64,000 nucleotides of DNA, from assembly GCF_014647435.1 (NCBI RefSeq), contig NZ_BMPE01000013.1:30568-94567 (forward strand). Direction: 5' to 3'. Positions 41,177 to 52,501 of this stretch are shown here, piece by piece. This DNA is from Deinococcus radiotolerans. GTDB taxonomy: Bacteria > Deinococcota > Deinococci > Deinococcales > Deinococcaceae. The translations under genes were made by a program, and so were the position numbers. Position 1 is the first letter of the stretch, and each line of letters opens with the position of its first letter. The notes under the pieces are model-generated. The model was not told the DNA's origin. It worked only from the letters and a program-made list of their open reading frames with translations, and made no database searches.

Positions 41177-43000
41177 TCAGTCCTTGAGGTACACGACGCG
41201 GCACGCACTGCCCGCCGAGCGGAACTGCGCGGCGGCCGCGTCCGAGAGGGTGACGTCGGTGTACACCTTCGAGTTCGGGGCGAAACGGCTAGGCTGGATG
41301 CGCTCGGCCTTCACGCGCGTGACGTTCGGGAAGGTCGACAGCTGCGACTCGCCAGTCACGTAGGTGTGCAGGTTGCCCGCCTGCACCAGTTCGCTGGACA
41401 CGCCCTTGATCAGGGCGGCGTCGGGCCACAGCTGCTGCCCACCCGCATACACGATGCTGGTCATGTCCCGCTGGAATGAACCCAGCCCGCGCACGTCGAT
41501 GGCGACCGTGCAGGCCAGTGGGCGCGTCTCGCTGCCCGCTCCGGCCGCCGCGCCGCCCCCGCGCGCGAGGGGTGCGGCCGGGTCACCCCCCCCACCGCCA
41601 GTGCCGGCGCCGCCGCTGCCGCCCCGCCCGGAAGCAGGGGCACCGGCGTCGCCCCCAGAGCCGTTCCCGGGCCGGGCCGCGGTGGGGGCGTCTGCGTCAC
41701 CTGCGGCGGGCGCCGCACCTGCGCCACCCGCGGGGACGGTGCCTGCCGCCGGGGTGGGACTGGCAGCCGGGTCGCGACTGGGCGTGCCGGTCGCCGGGGC
41801 CGCGTTGCCACCGGCCGTGGGCTCGGTCCGTGGGGTCGCGGCGGGGGCAGGCGACTCGTCACTGGCCGGGGCTGGAGTCGTGCCACGGGGCGCTGGCGCG
41901 GCTGCTGAGGGTGTCTCGCCGGTTCCCCCTGTGCCACTGGCCGGGCGCGCGGCGGGCGCGGGTGTCGCGGCCGGATCAGGCGTGCGGGCCGTGGGCGTCG
42001 AGGCGACCGGAGTCGCCACCGGCTGGCTGGACGCGGGCTCGCTGGGCGCCGCGCGGCTGCTGGAGGCGGCCGGGCTGGCCGGGGTGGTCCGGTCGCGGGT
42101 GGTGGCGGTCACCGGACTGCTGTGCGCAGGCGTATCGGCGCGGCTCACGGGCCGGGCGGGAATGCCGCGCACGTCCACCGGGGCCTCGGCCGGGCTGGCA
42201 CCTCGGGCGGGGGTGGCCTGGGCGACCTCACCGCCCGCGTCCGCGCGGGTCAGGTCCTCACGGCGCGGCAGGGCGCTGATCGGCTCGGGGGCGGACGCGG
42301 CGGCCCCGGCGGTGCGCGCCGCCTGTTCGGGTTCCGCCACGCGGGCGGGGGCCGACTCGGGCGTGGCCTCCACCTCCCCGGTGGCGGCGGGGCGGGTCGT
42401 GGCGTCCAGCGCGGGCAGCTCGGCCGGCGTCGGTGTGGCGGACGCCTCCCGGGGCGCAGCCAGGGCCGATTCCGCTGCGGCGGGCGCCGCGACCTGCGAG
42501 GCCGGGGCAGCAGAATCCGCCGACGTCGCTGTCGAAGCTGACGGTGCAGCAGCCGCAGGGGCAGCTGAGCTGGACGGTGCCTGCGTCGCGCGGATCGGCG
42601 CTGGAGTCGCGGCCTCTGTGGTGGGCGCGGTGGCTGGCCGGGTCGGCTGCGGCGCCGGGCGCGGTGGCTCGGTGGGGCTGGCCTGCGGAGTCGCGCGCGA
42701 CTCGGTCGGCTGCCGTGCCGGGGTGGCCGGGCGGGGACGCTCCGGCGTCGCGCGTGGCGTCGTGGTCGTCCGGGCGGGTGTGGTTGTCCGGGCGGGCGTG
42801 GCCGTCGGTGCCGGGGCGAGCGTCACGACTTCCAGCGGCGCGCGCGACGGATCAGGGGTCGCGGCCGTCGGCAGGGGCTGGGGGCGCAGGGCCAGCAGGC
42901 CGGCGAGCAGCGCCACGTGTACCGCCACGGTCGCGGCGACGGCGCGGCGGCCCTCGCGGGACTCGGGCCTGGGGGGCGCGGGACGGGGCAGGGTGGTCAC
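41177..43000 (-). CDS. TonB-like protein with long Pro/Ala/Thr linker and unfamiliar C-terminal domain
   Basis: A 607-residue protein. Residues 20-38 are one membrane helix after a short basic N-terminus, the TonB/TolA topology. Residues ~40-490 are a low-complexity Ala/Pro/Thr/Ser/Gly linker able to span an envelope. Residues ~495-607 are a compact domain beginning ACTVAIDVRGLGSFQRDM and ending SACRVVYLKD, with Cys497 and Cys600 as a possible disulfide. It does not show the usual TonB C-terminal pattern. Its GTG overlaps the exbD stop (GTGA), so it is the third gene of an exbB-exbD operon. It is probably the energy transducer. Confidence 0.75.
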   Translation of the reverse strand: MTTLPRPAPPRPESREGRRAVAATVAVHVALLAGLLALRPQPLPTAATPDPSRAPLEVVTLAPAPTATPARTTTPARTTTTPRATPERPRPATPARQPTESRATPQASPTEPPRPAPQPTRPATAPTTEAATPAPIRATQAPSSSAAPAAAAPSASTATSADSAAPASQVAAPAAAESALAAPREASATPTPAELPALDATTRPAATGEVEATPESAPARVAEPEQAARTAGAAASAPEPISALPRREDLTRADAGGEVAQATPARGASPAEAPVDVRGIPARPVSRADTPAHSSPVTATTRDRTTPASPAASSSRAAPSEPASSQPVATPVASTPTARTPDPAATPAPAARPASGTGGTGETPSAAAPAPRGTTPAPASDESPAPAATPRTEPTAGGNAAPATGTPSRDPAASPTPAAGTVPAGGAGAAPAAGDADAPTAARPGNGSGGDAGAPASGRGGSGGAGTGGGGGDPAAPLARGGGAAAGAGSETRPLACTVAIDVRGLGSFQRDMTSIVYAGGQQLWPDAALIKGVSSELVQAGNLHTYVTGESQLSTFPNVTRVKAERIQPSRFAPNSKVYTDVTLSDAAAAQFRSAGSACRVVYLKD

Positions 43001-43431
43001 GGCGCGGCCCCACCGTCACGGCCGGTCTGGGTACCCAGTGCGAGGCGGGTGCCCCCGGCCTTCTTGATCTCGTCCATCACGCCGACGACCGTGCCGTAAC
43101 TGCCGCGCTCGTCGGCGCGCAGGCCCACCACGCCACCCGACGCGGCTGCCAGGGGCCGCAGCTGCGCGCCCAGGGTGCCCAGGGTGGTGGCCTGACCGTT
43201 CAGGAACACCTGCCCGGCGCGGTTCACGCTCACGACCGGCAGGTCCGGCGTTTCCTGCACGCTGCTGCTCGCGCGCGGCAGGTCCAGCGGCAGGGCGTTC
43301 TGCCGCGCGCCCAGCGTGCTCGTCAGGAAGAAGAAGATCAGCAGCAGCAGCACGATGTCCACCATCGGCGCGAAGTCGAACGTCACCGGATCGTGATCGC
43401 CCCGGAAGCGGCGGCGGGCGGGGCGGGTCAT
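42997..43431 (-). CDS. ExbD/TolR family protein
   Basis: A 144-residue protein with a short cytoplasmic N-terminus, one membrane helix with the proton-carrying aspartate in FAPMVDIVLLLLIFFFLTS, and an extracytoplasmic domain (VVSVNRAGQVFLNGQ, VVGLRADERGSYGTVV). It works with ExbB as a proton-driven stator. Its ATG lies at the very end of a palindrome-rich element whose edge sequence GGAGTCCGT serves as ribosome binding site. Confidence 0.92.
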   Translation of the reverse strand: MTRPARRRFRGDHDPVTFDFAPMVDIVLLLLIFFFLTSTLGARQNALPLDLPRASSSVQETPDLPVVSVNRAGQVFLNGQATTLGTLGAQLRPLAAASGGVVGLRADERGSYGTVVGVMDEIKKAGGTRLALGTQTGRDGGAAP

Positions 43432-43564
43432 ACGGACTCCGGGTGAACGGGGCTTCTGACCCGTTCATGCCGAGCGAATGCGAGCGGGGACAGAGGGGGT
43501 GCCGGGAGTGGAACTGGCAGCGCAGCGCCCTGCCGCTCTGTCAACGCACCGGACGGAACCCGCT
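43432..43564. repeat. palindrome-rich element between exbB and exbD
   Basis: Contains TGAACGGG/CCCGTTCA (perfect eight-bp inverted repeat), the GAGCGAATGCGAGCGGG run, and GACAGAG/CTCTGTC. The end next to exbD reads ACGGACTCCG. The build resembles the segment inside the btuD-like gene, so both may belong to a family of small dispersed repeats. Confidence 0.5.
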
Positions 43565-44251
43565 TCACTGCGCGCCGCCGAACGTCAGCGCGACCTCCGG
43601 CATGGGCGTATCGGCCCGGGCGGGACTGGTGGCGGGCGCGGGGCGGGTCAGCCAGCCGGGCAGGTCCTCGCGCACCTGTTCGGCCTGCACCATGATCCGG
43701 TCGGCGCGGGCCCGCAGCGCGCCGCGCGCCACGTACGCGATCACCGCCACGATCAGCCCGGCGGCGGTGTTGATCAGCGCCTCGCTGATCCCGGTGGCCA
43801 GTTGCGCGGGCGTGGGGGCCGTGGTCTGGCTAAACACCAGGAACGAGCGGACCATGCCGATCACGGTGCCCAGCAGGCCCAGCAGCGGCGCGACCTGCGC
43901 GGCGGTGCCCAGGGCGCCCAGTCCGGCGTACAGGCGGGCGTCCTCGTGCAGCAGCGCGGAGTGCATGGCGCTCTCGGCGGCGGGTACGCCCCGGTCGGCG
44001 CGGGCCAGTCCGGCGCGCAGGACCTGCGCGGCGGGGCTGGGGTGCGCGGCGCGGTCCACCTCGACCAGCGCCGCGTTCGGGCCGCTCTCGGCCGTCACGG
44101 CGCGGACGCGTTCGATGAGGGCCCGGGCGTCCGCGCCCAGCCGCGAGAGGGCCTGCGCGCGCGCCGCGCTCAGGTAGACCACGTACACAGACAGGGCCAG
44201 CAGCACCCACAGGAGCGGGCCAGCCGCGCGAACCAGATCAAGGATGGTCAT
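43565..44251 (-). CDS. ExbB/TolQ family proton channel protein
   Basis: A 228-residue membrane protein with an N-terminal helix (LLWVLLALSVYVVYLSAA) and two later helices (APLLGLLGTVIGMVRSFLVF and LINTAAGLIVAVIAYVARG), the MotA/TolQ/ExbB pattern. ATG at 44251 has GTGGAGG upstream. First gene of the exbB-exbD-TonB-like operon. It lies back to back with the suf promoter region. Confidence 0.93.
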   Translation of the reverse strand: MTILDLVRAAGPLLWVLLALSVYVVYLSAARAQALSRLGADARALIERVRAVTAESGPNAALVEVDRAAHPSPAAQVLRAGLARADRGVPAAESAMHSALLHEDARLYAGLGALGTAAQVAPLLGLLGTVIGMVRSFLVFSQTTAPTPAQLATGISEALINTAAGLIVAVIAYVARGALRARADRIMVQAEQVREDLPGWLTRPAPATSPARADTPMPEVALTFGGAQ

Positions 44252-44455
44252 GACCTCCACGGGTAGCACGCGCGCACGTGGCAACCGTGAAAAAGTCGTG
44301 CAGCACACTCATGAGGAAGCGCGGGGGCGGACGGGCAGGTCGGTCGTTCCGGGCGCTGAAGCGGCTTTCTCCGTTCCCCGGGCAGGCGGGCGGAGACGAA
44401 CGCTCACTTCGTACGTTCCTGCCGACCCGGCTGTCCGGAATCCGCAGTGAATCAC

Positions 44456-44510
44456 TCGACTTTAGGCGCCGGGACGGGTAAAATAACCCGGTAAGTAGGA
44501 ATCATTCCTA
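44456..44510 (+). promoter_or_regulatory. suf operon promoter and 7-1-7 operator
   Basis: A -35 box TCGACT (44456-44461) and -10 box TAAAAT (44479-44484) are separated by 17 bases. The perfect palindrome TAGGAATCATTCCTA (44496-44510) begins 12 bases after the -10 box, covering the transcription start. The 7-1-7 form is that of Fur-type sites, and an iron or Fe-S sensing repressor is plausible for a suf operon. Confidence 0.65.
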
Positions 44511-44543
44511 ACAAAACACCCCCTGATTCCCGAAGGAGCCCGC

Positions 44544-45299
44544 ATGACCCACCAGCTCGAAATCCGCAACCTGCACGCCACCGTCGGCGACCAGCCCATC
44601 CTCAAAGGCATCAATTTGACCGTGCCCCGCGGCGAACTGCACGCCATCATGGGCCCCAACGGCAACGGCAAGAGCACCCTGGCCAAGGTCATCGTCGGCG
44701 ACCCCGAATACACCGTCACCGAAGGCGAAATCCTCGTCGACGGTCAGAACATCCTCGAGATGGAACCCGACGAACGCGCCCGCCTGGGCGTCTTCCTGGC
44801 CTTCCAGTACCCCGTCGAGATTCCCGGCGTTACCATCGCCAACTTCCTGCGCCTCGCCATGCAGGCCCGCAAGGCCGAAGGCGAAGAAGTGAGCTTCACC
44901 GAGTTCTACGGCAAGCTCCAGAGCGCCCTGAAAACCCTCGAATGGGACGAGAGCATCGTCGAACGCTACCTGAACGCCGGCTTCAGCGGCGGCGAGAAGA
45001 AACGCAACGAGATCCTCCAGATGCTCATGCTGGAACCCAACTACATCATCATGGACGAAACCGACAGCGGCCTCGACGTCGACGCCCTGAAGATCGTCTC
45101 CAAGGGCGTGAACAGCATGCGCGGCGAGAACCTCGGCGGCCTGATCATCACCCACTACCAGCGCCTGCTCGACTACATCGTCCCCGACAAGGTCCACATC
45201 ATCCTCGACGGCAAGGTCGTCCAGACCGGCGGCCCCGAACTCGCCAAGAAGATGGACACCGAAGGCTACGACTGGGTCAAGGAACTCGCCACGGCGTAA
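44544..45299 (+). CDS. sufC: Fe-S cluster assembly ATPase SufC
   Basis: A 251-residue ABC-type ATPase of the SufBC2D scaffold. Walker [10 protein letters not shown] (37-45), signature [11 protein letters not shown] (about 148-158), Walker [21 protein letters not shown] precedes the ATG. First gene of the suf operon. No sufS, sufU or sufE is seen in the window. Confidence 0.97.
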   Translation: MTHQLEIRNLHATVGDQPILKGINLTVPRGELHAIMGPNGNGKSTLAKVIVGDPEYTVTEGEILVDGQNILEMEPDERARLGVFLAFQYPVEIPGVTIANFLRLAMQARKAEGEEVSFTEFYGKLQSALKTLEWDESIVERYLNAGFSGGEKKRNEILQMLMLEPNYIIMDETDSGLDVDALKIVSKGVNSMRGENLGGLIITHYQRLLDYIVPDKVHIILDGKVVQTGGPELAKKMDTEGYDWVKELATA

Positions 45300-45304
45300 C
45301 GCCG

Positions 45305-45332
45305 TTGATGGTGAACGGTTGACGGTTGATGG
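45305..45332 (+). repeat. four tandem heptamers between sufC and sufB
   Basis: TTGATGG TGAACGG TTGACGG TTGATGG. Copies one and four are identical and copy three differs at one base. Confidence 0.55.
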
Positions 45333-45398
45333 CCGACCCCACGCGGGTCCCGTGTCCATCAGCCCTCGCTTCCCTCTCACCCTCCGAAGGAGCAGCAC

Positions 45399-46805
<1,407 letters not shown>

Positions 46806-46869
46806 CCGCCCCCTGCCGCCCTCACGCTGCGGCGTGGGGGCGTCTCCCCTGCCCTGGAGGCCCCGCGTC

Positions 46870-47226
46870 ATGAAACTCAATCACATCAATCTGGGCGTCA
46901 CGGACGTGCCGCAGGCGGTCGAGATCTTCGAGCGGTTCTTCGGGCTGCGGCAGGCGGACGGCATGCCCCGCACGGACGCGATGACGTTCCTGCTGGACGA
47001 CGCGGATTCGCTGATCTCGGTGTTCCGGGCGAAGGACGTGGTGTACCCGAAGGTGTTTCACATCGGGTTCCTGCAGGACTCGCCGGAGCAGGTGAGGGCC
47101 ATTCACGCGCAGCTGACCCAGGGTGGCTTCACGGTGCCCGCACCGCGTGAGAACCACGGTCGGCTCACTTTTTATTTTGACGCGCCGTTCGGCGTGGTGA
47201 TCGAAGTCGAATCGTTCCTCGGCTGA
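46870..47226 (+). CDS. VOC-family (glyoxalase/dioxygenase superfamily) protein within the suf operon
   Basis: A 118-residue VOC-fold protein: MKLNHINLGVTDVPQAVEIF, ERFFGLRQ, FHIGFLQDSPEQV, FYFDAPFGVVIEVESF. Metal ligands could be His5 and a late Glu, but are not certain. ATG at 46870 has CTGGAGG upstream. It sits between sufB and sufD in the same direction with short gaps, so is part of the operon. Substrate unknown. Confidence 0.88.
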   Translation: MKLNHINLGVTDVPQAVEIFERFFGLRQADGMPRTDAMTFLLDDADSLISVFRAKDVVYPKVFHIGFLQDSPEQVRAIHAQLTQGGFTVPAPRENHGRLTFYFDAPFGVVIEVESFLG

Positions 47227-47256
47227 GGGACTCTTCTTCTGTCTTCTGGAGGTCGC

Positions 47257-48609
<1,353 letters not shown>

Positions 48610-48625
48610 CGCGCCCGGTGACCCT

Positions 48626-48658
48626 GGCGGCCGGTCCTGCGGGGCTGGCCGCCTCTTT
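48626..48658 (+). terminator. terminator of the suf operon
   Basis: GGCGGCC (48626-48632) pairs with GGCCGCC (48647-48653), followed by TCTTT. Confidence 0.65.
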
Positions 48659-48676
48659 CGGGCGACCACACAGCTA

Positions 48677-48705
48677 GGGGGCCGCCCGATCCGATCAGGC
48701 GGCCC
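48677..48705 (-). terminator. terminator of the Ig-repeat gene
   Basis: GGGCCGCC (48679-48686) and GGCGGCCC (48698-48705), a perfect eight-bp stem just beyond the stop of the minus-strand gene. Confidence 0.6.
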
Positions 48706-48721
48706 TCCAGTCAGTGGGGAT

Positions 48722-51700
48722 TCAGCGGAACTTGAAGACGGCTTCTTTCTGAGTGCCGTCCACGAGTTGCACGACCAGTTTCTGGCAGGTGCCCGCCCAG
48801 CTCGCGCTGGTCTTCCAGACGTACACGTACTGCCCGGCAGTCGCGTCATACGTCAGGCTGCTGCCACCGGCGGTGACGGTCGTCTCGATCTCGTCCGGCA
48901 TCAGGTTTGCCAGGGTGGAGCAGTTGATCGCGTACACCTTGGGGTACCCGGCCGCCATGACGTTCAGGCCCTGGTTGCCACCCAGGCTGAACTTCACGGG
49001 AATGGCACTCCCGGCCTTCGCGGTGTTCAGGCCGTTCATGTCCACCGGCTGGAAGAACCCGCTGAAGTCGTAGATCACCTGATAGGGCGCCGTGCCGGTG
49101 TTGATGTTTCCGGCGTTGTCGGTGGCCGTGCACGTCACCGTCTTGCTGCCCACGCTGGACGTCATCACGGGCTCACAGCTGGCCGTCGCCACGCCAGACA
49201 GGCTGTCGGTAGCGTTCGGGGTGGCGGTTGCCGGGGCGTTCAGTTTCACGGGGTTGGGGCTGACGGACGGCGTGAGGGTCGGCTTGGTCTTGTCCACCTT
49301 CACGATCACGGACGCGGCGGCGCTGGCATTGTCGGCGTTGTCCGTGGCGACCCCGCTGACCGTCTGCCCGACCTGGGCCGTGTCAGCTGAGATGGTCACG
49401 TTCGCCGGGCAGGTCTTCACGCCGGACAGGGTGTCCGCGCAAATGAACTTCACGACGACCGTCTGGTTGAACCACCCGTTCGCGTTGGCGCTGATCGCAT
49501 TCCCGTTCACGTCGAAGGTGGCGGCACTGATGCTCGGGACGGCCTTATCCACCTTGACGGTCAGGCTGGTGCTGGCAGTATTCCCGGCCTGATCGCTGGC
49601 GCTGCCCGTGACGGTCTGACCACTGACGGCCGTTTCACCCACGGTGACGGGGGCGGGGCAGTTACTCAGGCCGGACAGCACGTCCGCGCAGGTGAACTTC
49701 ACGATCACCGTCTGGTTGAACCACCCGTTCGCGTTGGCACTGATGGCGTTCCCATTCACGTCGAAGGTGGCGGCACTGATGGTCGGCGCGGTGGTGTCCA
49801 CCTTGACGGTCAGGCTGGTCGTCTCGGTGTTCCCGGCCTTATCCGTCGCGGTGCCCGTGACGGTCTGTCCGTCCGCGTCGGTCTGCGCGACGGTGCTGGG
49901 GTCAGTGCAGGTCTTCACGCCAGACAGGTCGTCCGTGCAGGTGAAGGACACCGTGACGGGCGCGGCGTACCACCCGGCGCTGTTCGCCGCACGGTCCGGC
50001 ACCGCGGTGATCTGTGGTCTGACCTTGTCGATCTGCACGCTCAGCGCCGCCAGGGACGCGGTGTTTCCCGCCTGATCGGCCACCGTCAGCGCTGCGATGT
50101 CCGCCGAGGCTGTCAGGGTCGAATCTGCCGGGCACGCGCCGTCCAGGCCGGACAGGGTGTCGGCGCAGGTGTAGTCCAGGGTCACGTCCGTGTTGTTCCA
50201 CCCGTCCGTGTTCGGGCTGGGCGTCACGACTCGCGTGAAGGTGGGCGCGGTCTTGTCCAGGTTCACGGCGGCGCTGCTGACCTCGGCACTCGTGTTCCCC
50301 GCGTTGTCCGTGCAGGTGGCCTTCGCCTGATACCCCGCCTGCTCGGTGCTCAGCGCGGCGGGCTGGGTGCAGCTGCTCACGCCGCTGCGCTCGTCATTCC
50401 CGGCCACGGTGAAGGTCACGTCGGTCCGGTACCAGCCGAAGGTGCTGGGCGTGCCGTTCGGGGTCACGGTCAGGGTGGGCGCGACCGTGTCGCGGTTCAC
50501 GGGCACGCTCTGCGCTACCTCGCTGATATTCCCAGCGTTGTCCGTGCAGGTGCCCTGCGCCCGGTACCCGGTGGCGTCCGTCGTCAGGGTGGCGGGCGTC
50601 GTGCAGGACGCCACACCACTACCCCCGGCATCAGTGCCGGTTACGGTGAACGCCACGTCCGTGCGGTACCAGCCGTTCAAGGGCTCCGTTGTCGGCGTGA
50701 CCGTGGCCACCGGTCTGGTCCGGTCGATCTGCACGTTCACCACGTTGCTGCTGGCCGTATTGCCCGCGCGGTCCGTCACACTGGCACTCACTGGGGTCGT
50801 CCCCTCGGCACTCACCACGACCGGCGCGGGGCACCCCCCCACCAGACCAGAGCCGTTCTCGGTACAGGTAAAGCTGACCGTCACATCCCCGTTGAACCAT
50901 CCGCCGTGATCCGCCGTCGCCGTAATCGTCGGCGCGGTCGTGTCCACCTTCACGGTCAGGGTCACCGGATCACTGGCATTCCCCGCCACGTCCGAGATCG
51001 TCCGCGTCACGGTCTCCCCGGCGCTGCCGGTTTCATTCACCGTCACGTCCGCCGGGCAGGTTCCCGCTACGCCGGACTGATCCGCACCGTTCAGTTGCGG
51101 GTCCGCGCACGTGAACTTCACCACCGCCGGCTGCCGGAACCACCCATCCGCATTCGCGGTGAGCGCATTGCCGTTCAGGTCGAAGATTGCGGCGGTGATC
51201 GTGGGCTTGCGCGTGTCGATCAGCGCGCTCACGCTGCGGGCCGTCGTGTTCCCGGCGTTGTCCTTCACCGTGCCGGTCACGACGGTCGGCGCCCCCACCA
51301 CGGAATCCGCGCTGGCCGTCAGGGTGAATTTGCCATCCACCATCCCCGACTGATCGGAGAGCACCCCAGACGTCACATCAGACGCGGTGAACTCCTGCGA
51401 CAGCGGCGTGTTGCGCCAGACACCATTCGTCACGCTGACCGGAGTGACGGTTGGGGCGCTGGCGTCCCGCTTGAGCGTCACTGTCCTGGTGGACTTGTTG
51501 CCTTTCGTATCGTAGGCCACGCACGTGACGTTCTGGCCGGTGGTGTCGGTAGAGATCAGAGTGGTGGGGCAATCTGTCTTCCCTGGCGCGTTGTCAATCC
51601 CGCTTGAATCGCTCAGGGTCCATGTGACCGTGACGTCCGAGGTGTACCAATCCGACCCAGGCCAGAGCAAACCGTTCACGACGGGTGTGATGTCAGGACC

Positions 51701-52237
51701 CTGCTTGTCCGACACTGGAGGATTCACGATCCGGATTTTGAAAGTCCCGGACGTGAACTTGCCACTTCCGGTGCCGCCGCTTGCGGTAGCCGTGACAGTG
51801 ATTTCCTTGCCGACAGCATCTGCGGGGAGTAATCCAGCAAGGGTGTAGGGGATGTCCGTAGACACCTTACAGGCGGTGACGTCAACGGATCCGAGTGCGC
51901 TGAAATAAGCCTGGAACTCAGGGGCGACAGACAGTGCGACCTTGACGGGGTTGTCAGTCCTGGCATTGCAGCCGTCACCTGCGTTCGGGCCCCCGCCTTC
52001 GACGGCTTTTGTCTCCGGAGTCAGAATGAAGTTAGGCGAGCCAGCCTGACCGGCGTACTTATCAACGGTACCACCGATCACGAGTTCGCCGGGCTCCGAA
52101 ACAGGCGTCACGACATCCTGCGCTTTGAGCGTCGGACTCTTGGTGCTTGCAGGCCTTGCACCCGGTGTGGGCGCCTGGCTGCACGCGGCGAGGCTGAGTA
52201 GGGCGATCAGGTTGACCAGGGAGTGTCGGACGTTCAT
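48722..52237 (-). CDS. large Ig-repeat surface lipoprotein with PxKF domain
   Basis: A 1171-residue exported protein. Lipobox LSLAAC in MNVRHSLVNLIALLSLAAC; ATG at 52237 has GAGGAGG upstream. After a ~190-residue N-terminal region come about ten Ig-like repeats of ~80 residues, each ending in a DxAGNT-type turn (DNAGNT, DVAGNA, DRAGNT, DQAGNT, DKAGNT) and many with a cysteine pair. Two neighbouring repeats share FDVNGNAISANANGWFNQTV exactly. The C-terminus carries a PxKF-type domain (DFSGFFQPVDM, AGSAIPVKFSLGGNQG). A cell-surface adhesion or S-layer-associated role is likely. Confidence 0.88.
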   Translation of the reverse strand: MNVRHSLVNLIALLSLAACSQAPTPGARPASTKSPTLKAQDVVTPVSEPGELVIGGTVDKYAGQAGSPNFILTPETKAVEGGGPNAGDGCNARTDNPVKVALSVAPEFQAYFSALGSVDVTACKVSTDIPYTLAGLLPADAVGKEITVTATASGGTGSGKFTSGTFKIRIVNPPVSDKQGPDITPVVNGLLWPGSDWYTSDVTVTWTLSDSSGIDNAPGKTDCPTTLISTDTTGQNVTCVAYDTKGNKSTRTVTLKRDASAPTVTPVSVTNGVWRNTPLSQEFTASDVTSGVLSDQSGMVDGKFTLTASADSVVGAPTVVTGTVKDNAGNTTARSVSALIDTRKPTITAAIFDLNGNALTANADGWFRQPAVVKFTCADPQLNGADQSGVAGTCPADVTVNETGSAGETVTRTISDVAGNASDPVTLTVKVDTTAPTITATADHGGWFNGDVTVSFTCTENGSGLVGGCPAPVVVSAEGTTPVSASVTDRAGNTASSNVVNVQIDRTRPVATVTPTTEPLNGWYRTDVAFTVTGTDAGGSGVASCTTPATLTTDATGYRAQGTCTDNAGNISEVAQSVPVNRDTVAPTLTVTPNGTPSTFGWYRTDVTFTVAGNDERSGVSSCTQPAALSTEQAGYQAKATCTDNAGNTSAEVSSAAVNLDKTAPTFTRVVTPSPNTDGWNNTDVTLDYTCADTLSGLDGACPADSTLTASADIAALTVADQAGNTASLAALSVQIDKVRPQITAVPDRAANSAGWYAAPVTVSFTCTDDLSGVKTCTDPSTVAQTDADGQTVTGTATDKAGNTETTSLTVKVDTTAPTISAATFDVNGNAISANANGWFNQTVIVKFTCADVLSGLSNCPAPVTVGETAVSGQTVTGSASDQAGNTASTSLTVKVDKAVPSISAATFDVNGNAISANANGWFNQTVVVKFICADTLSGVKTCPANVTISADTAQVGQTVSGVATDNADNASAAASVIVKVDKTKPTLTPSVSPNPVKLNAPATATPNATDSLSGVATASCEPVMTSSVGSKTVTCTATDNAGNINTGTAPYQVIYDFSGFFQPVDMNGLNTAKAGSAIPVKFSLGGNQGLNVMAAGYPKVYAINCSTLANLMPDEIETTVTAGGSSLTYDATAGQYVYVWKTSASWAGTCQKLVVQLVDGTQKEAVFKFR

Positions 52238-52501
52238 GCGTGTCCTCCTCTGGGGCGGTCTCACCACTCGCTCGTTCTGCCCGAGGTGACCGGATTACAG
52301 GGCAGAAGTCATAGCGTCCCAATGCAACGCGGCGGGGCGTCGTGGGTGGCGTTGTGCTGACGGGTTGCTTGATAAAGAGTAATTCAAGAGGAAATAGTGT
52401 GAGGCGTGTTTGCGGCTCATGAGACCCGTTCCACCCGTTCAGGGGTGGGGGCATGGGGGGGTCGACTGGTGGCTTGCCAGGGAAACCCTACACTGCCGGT
52501 C

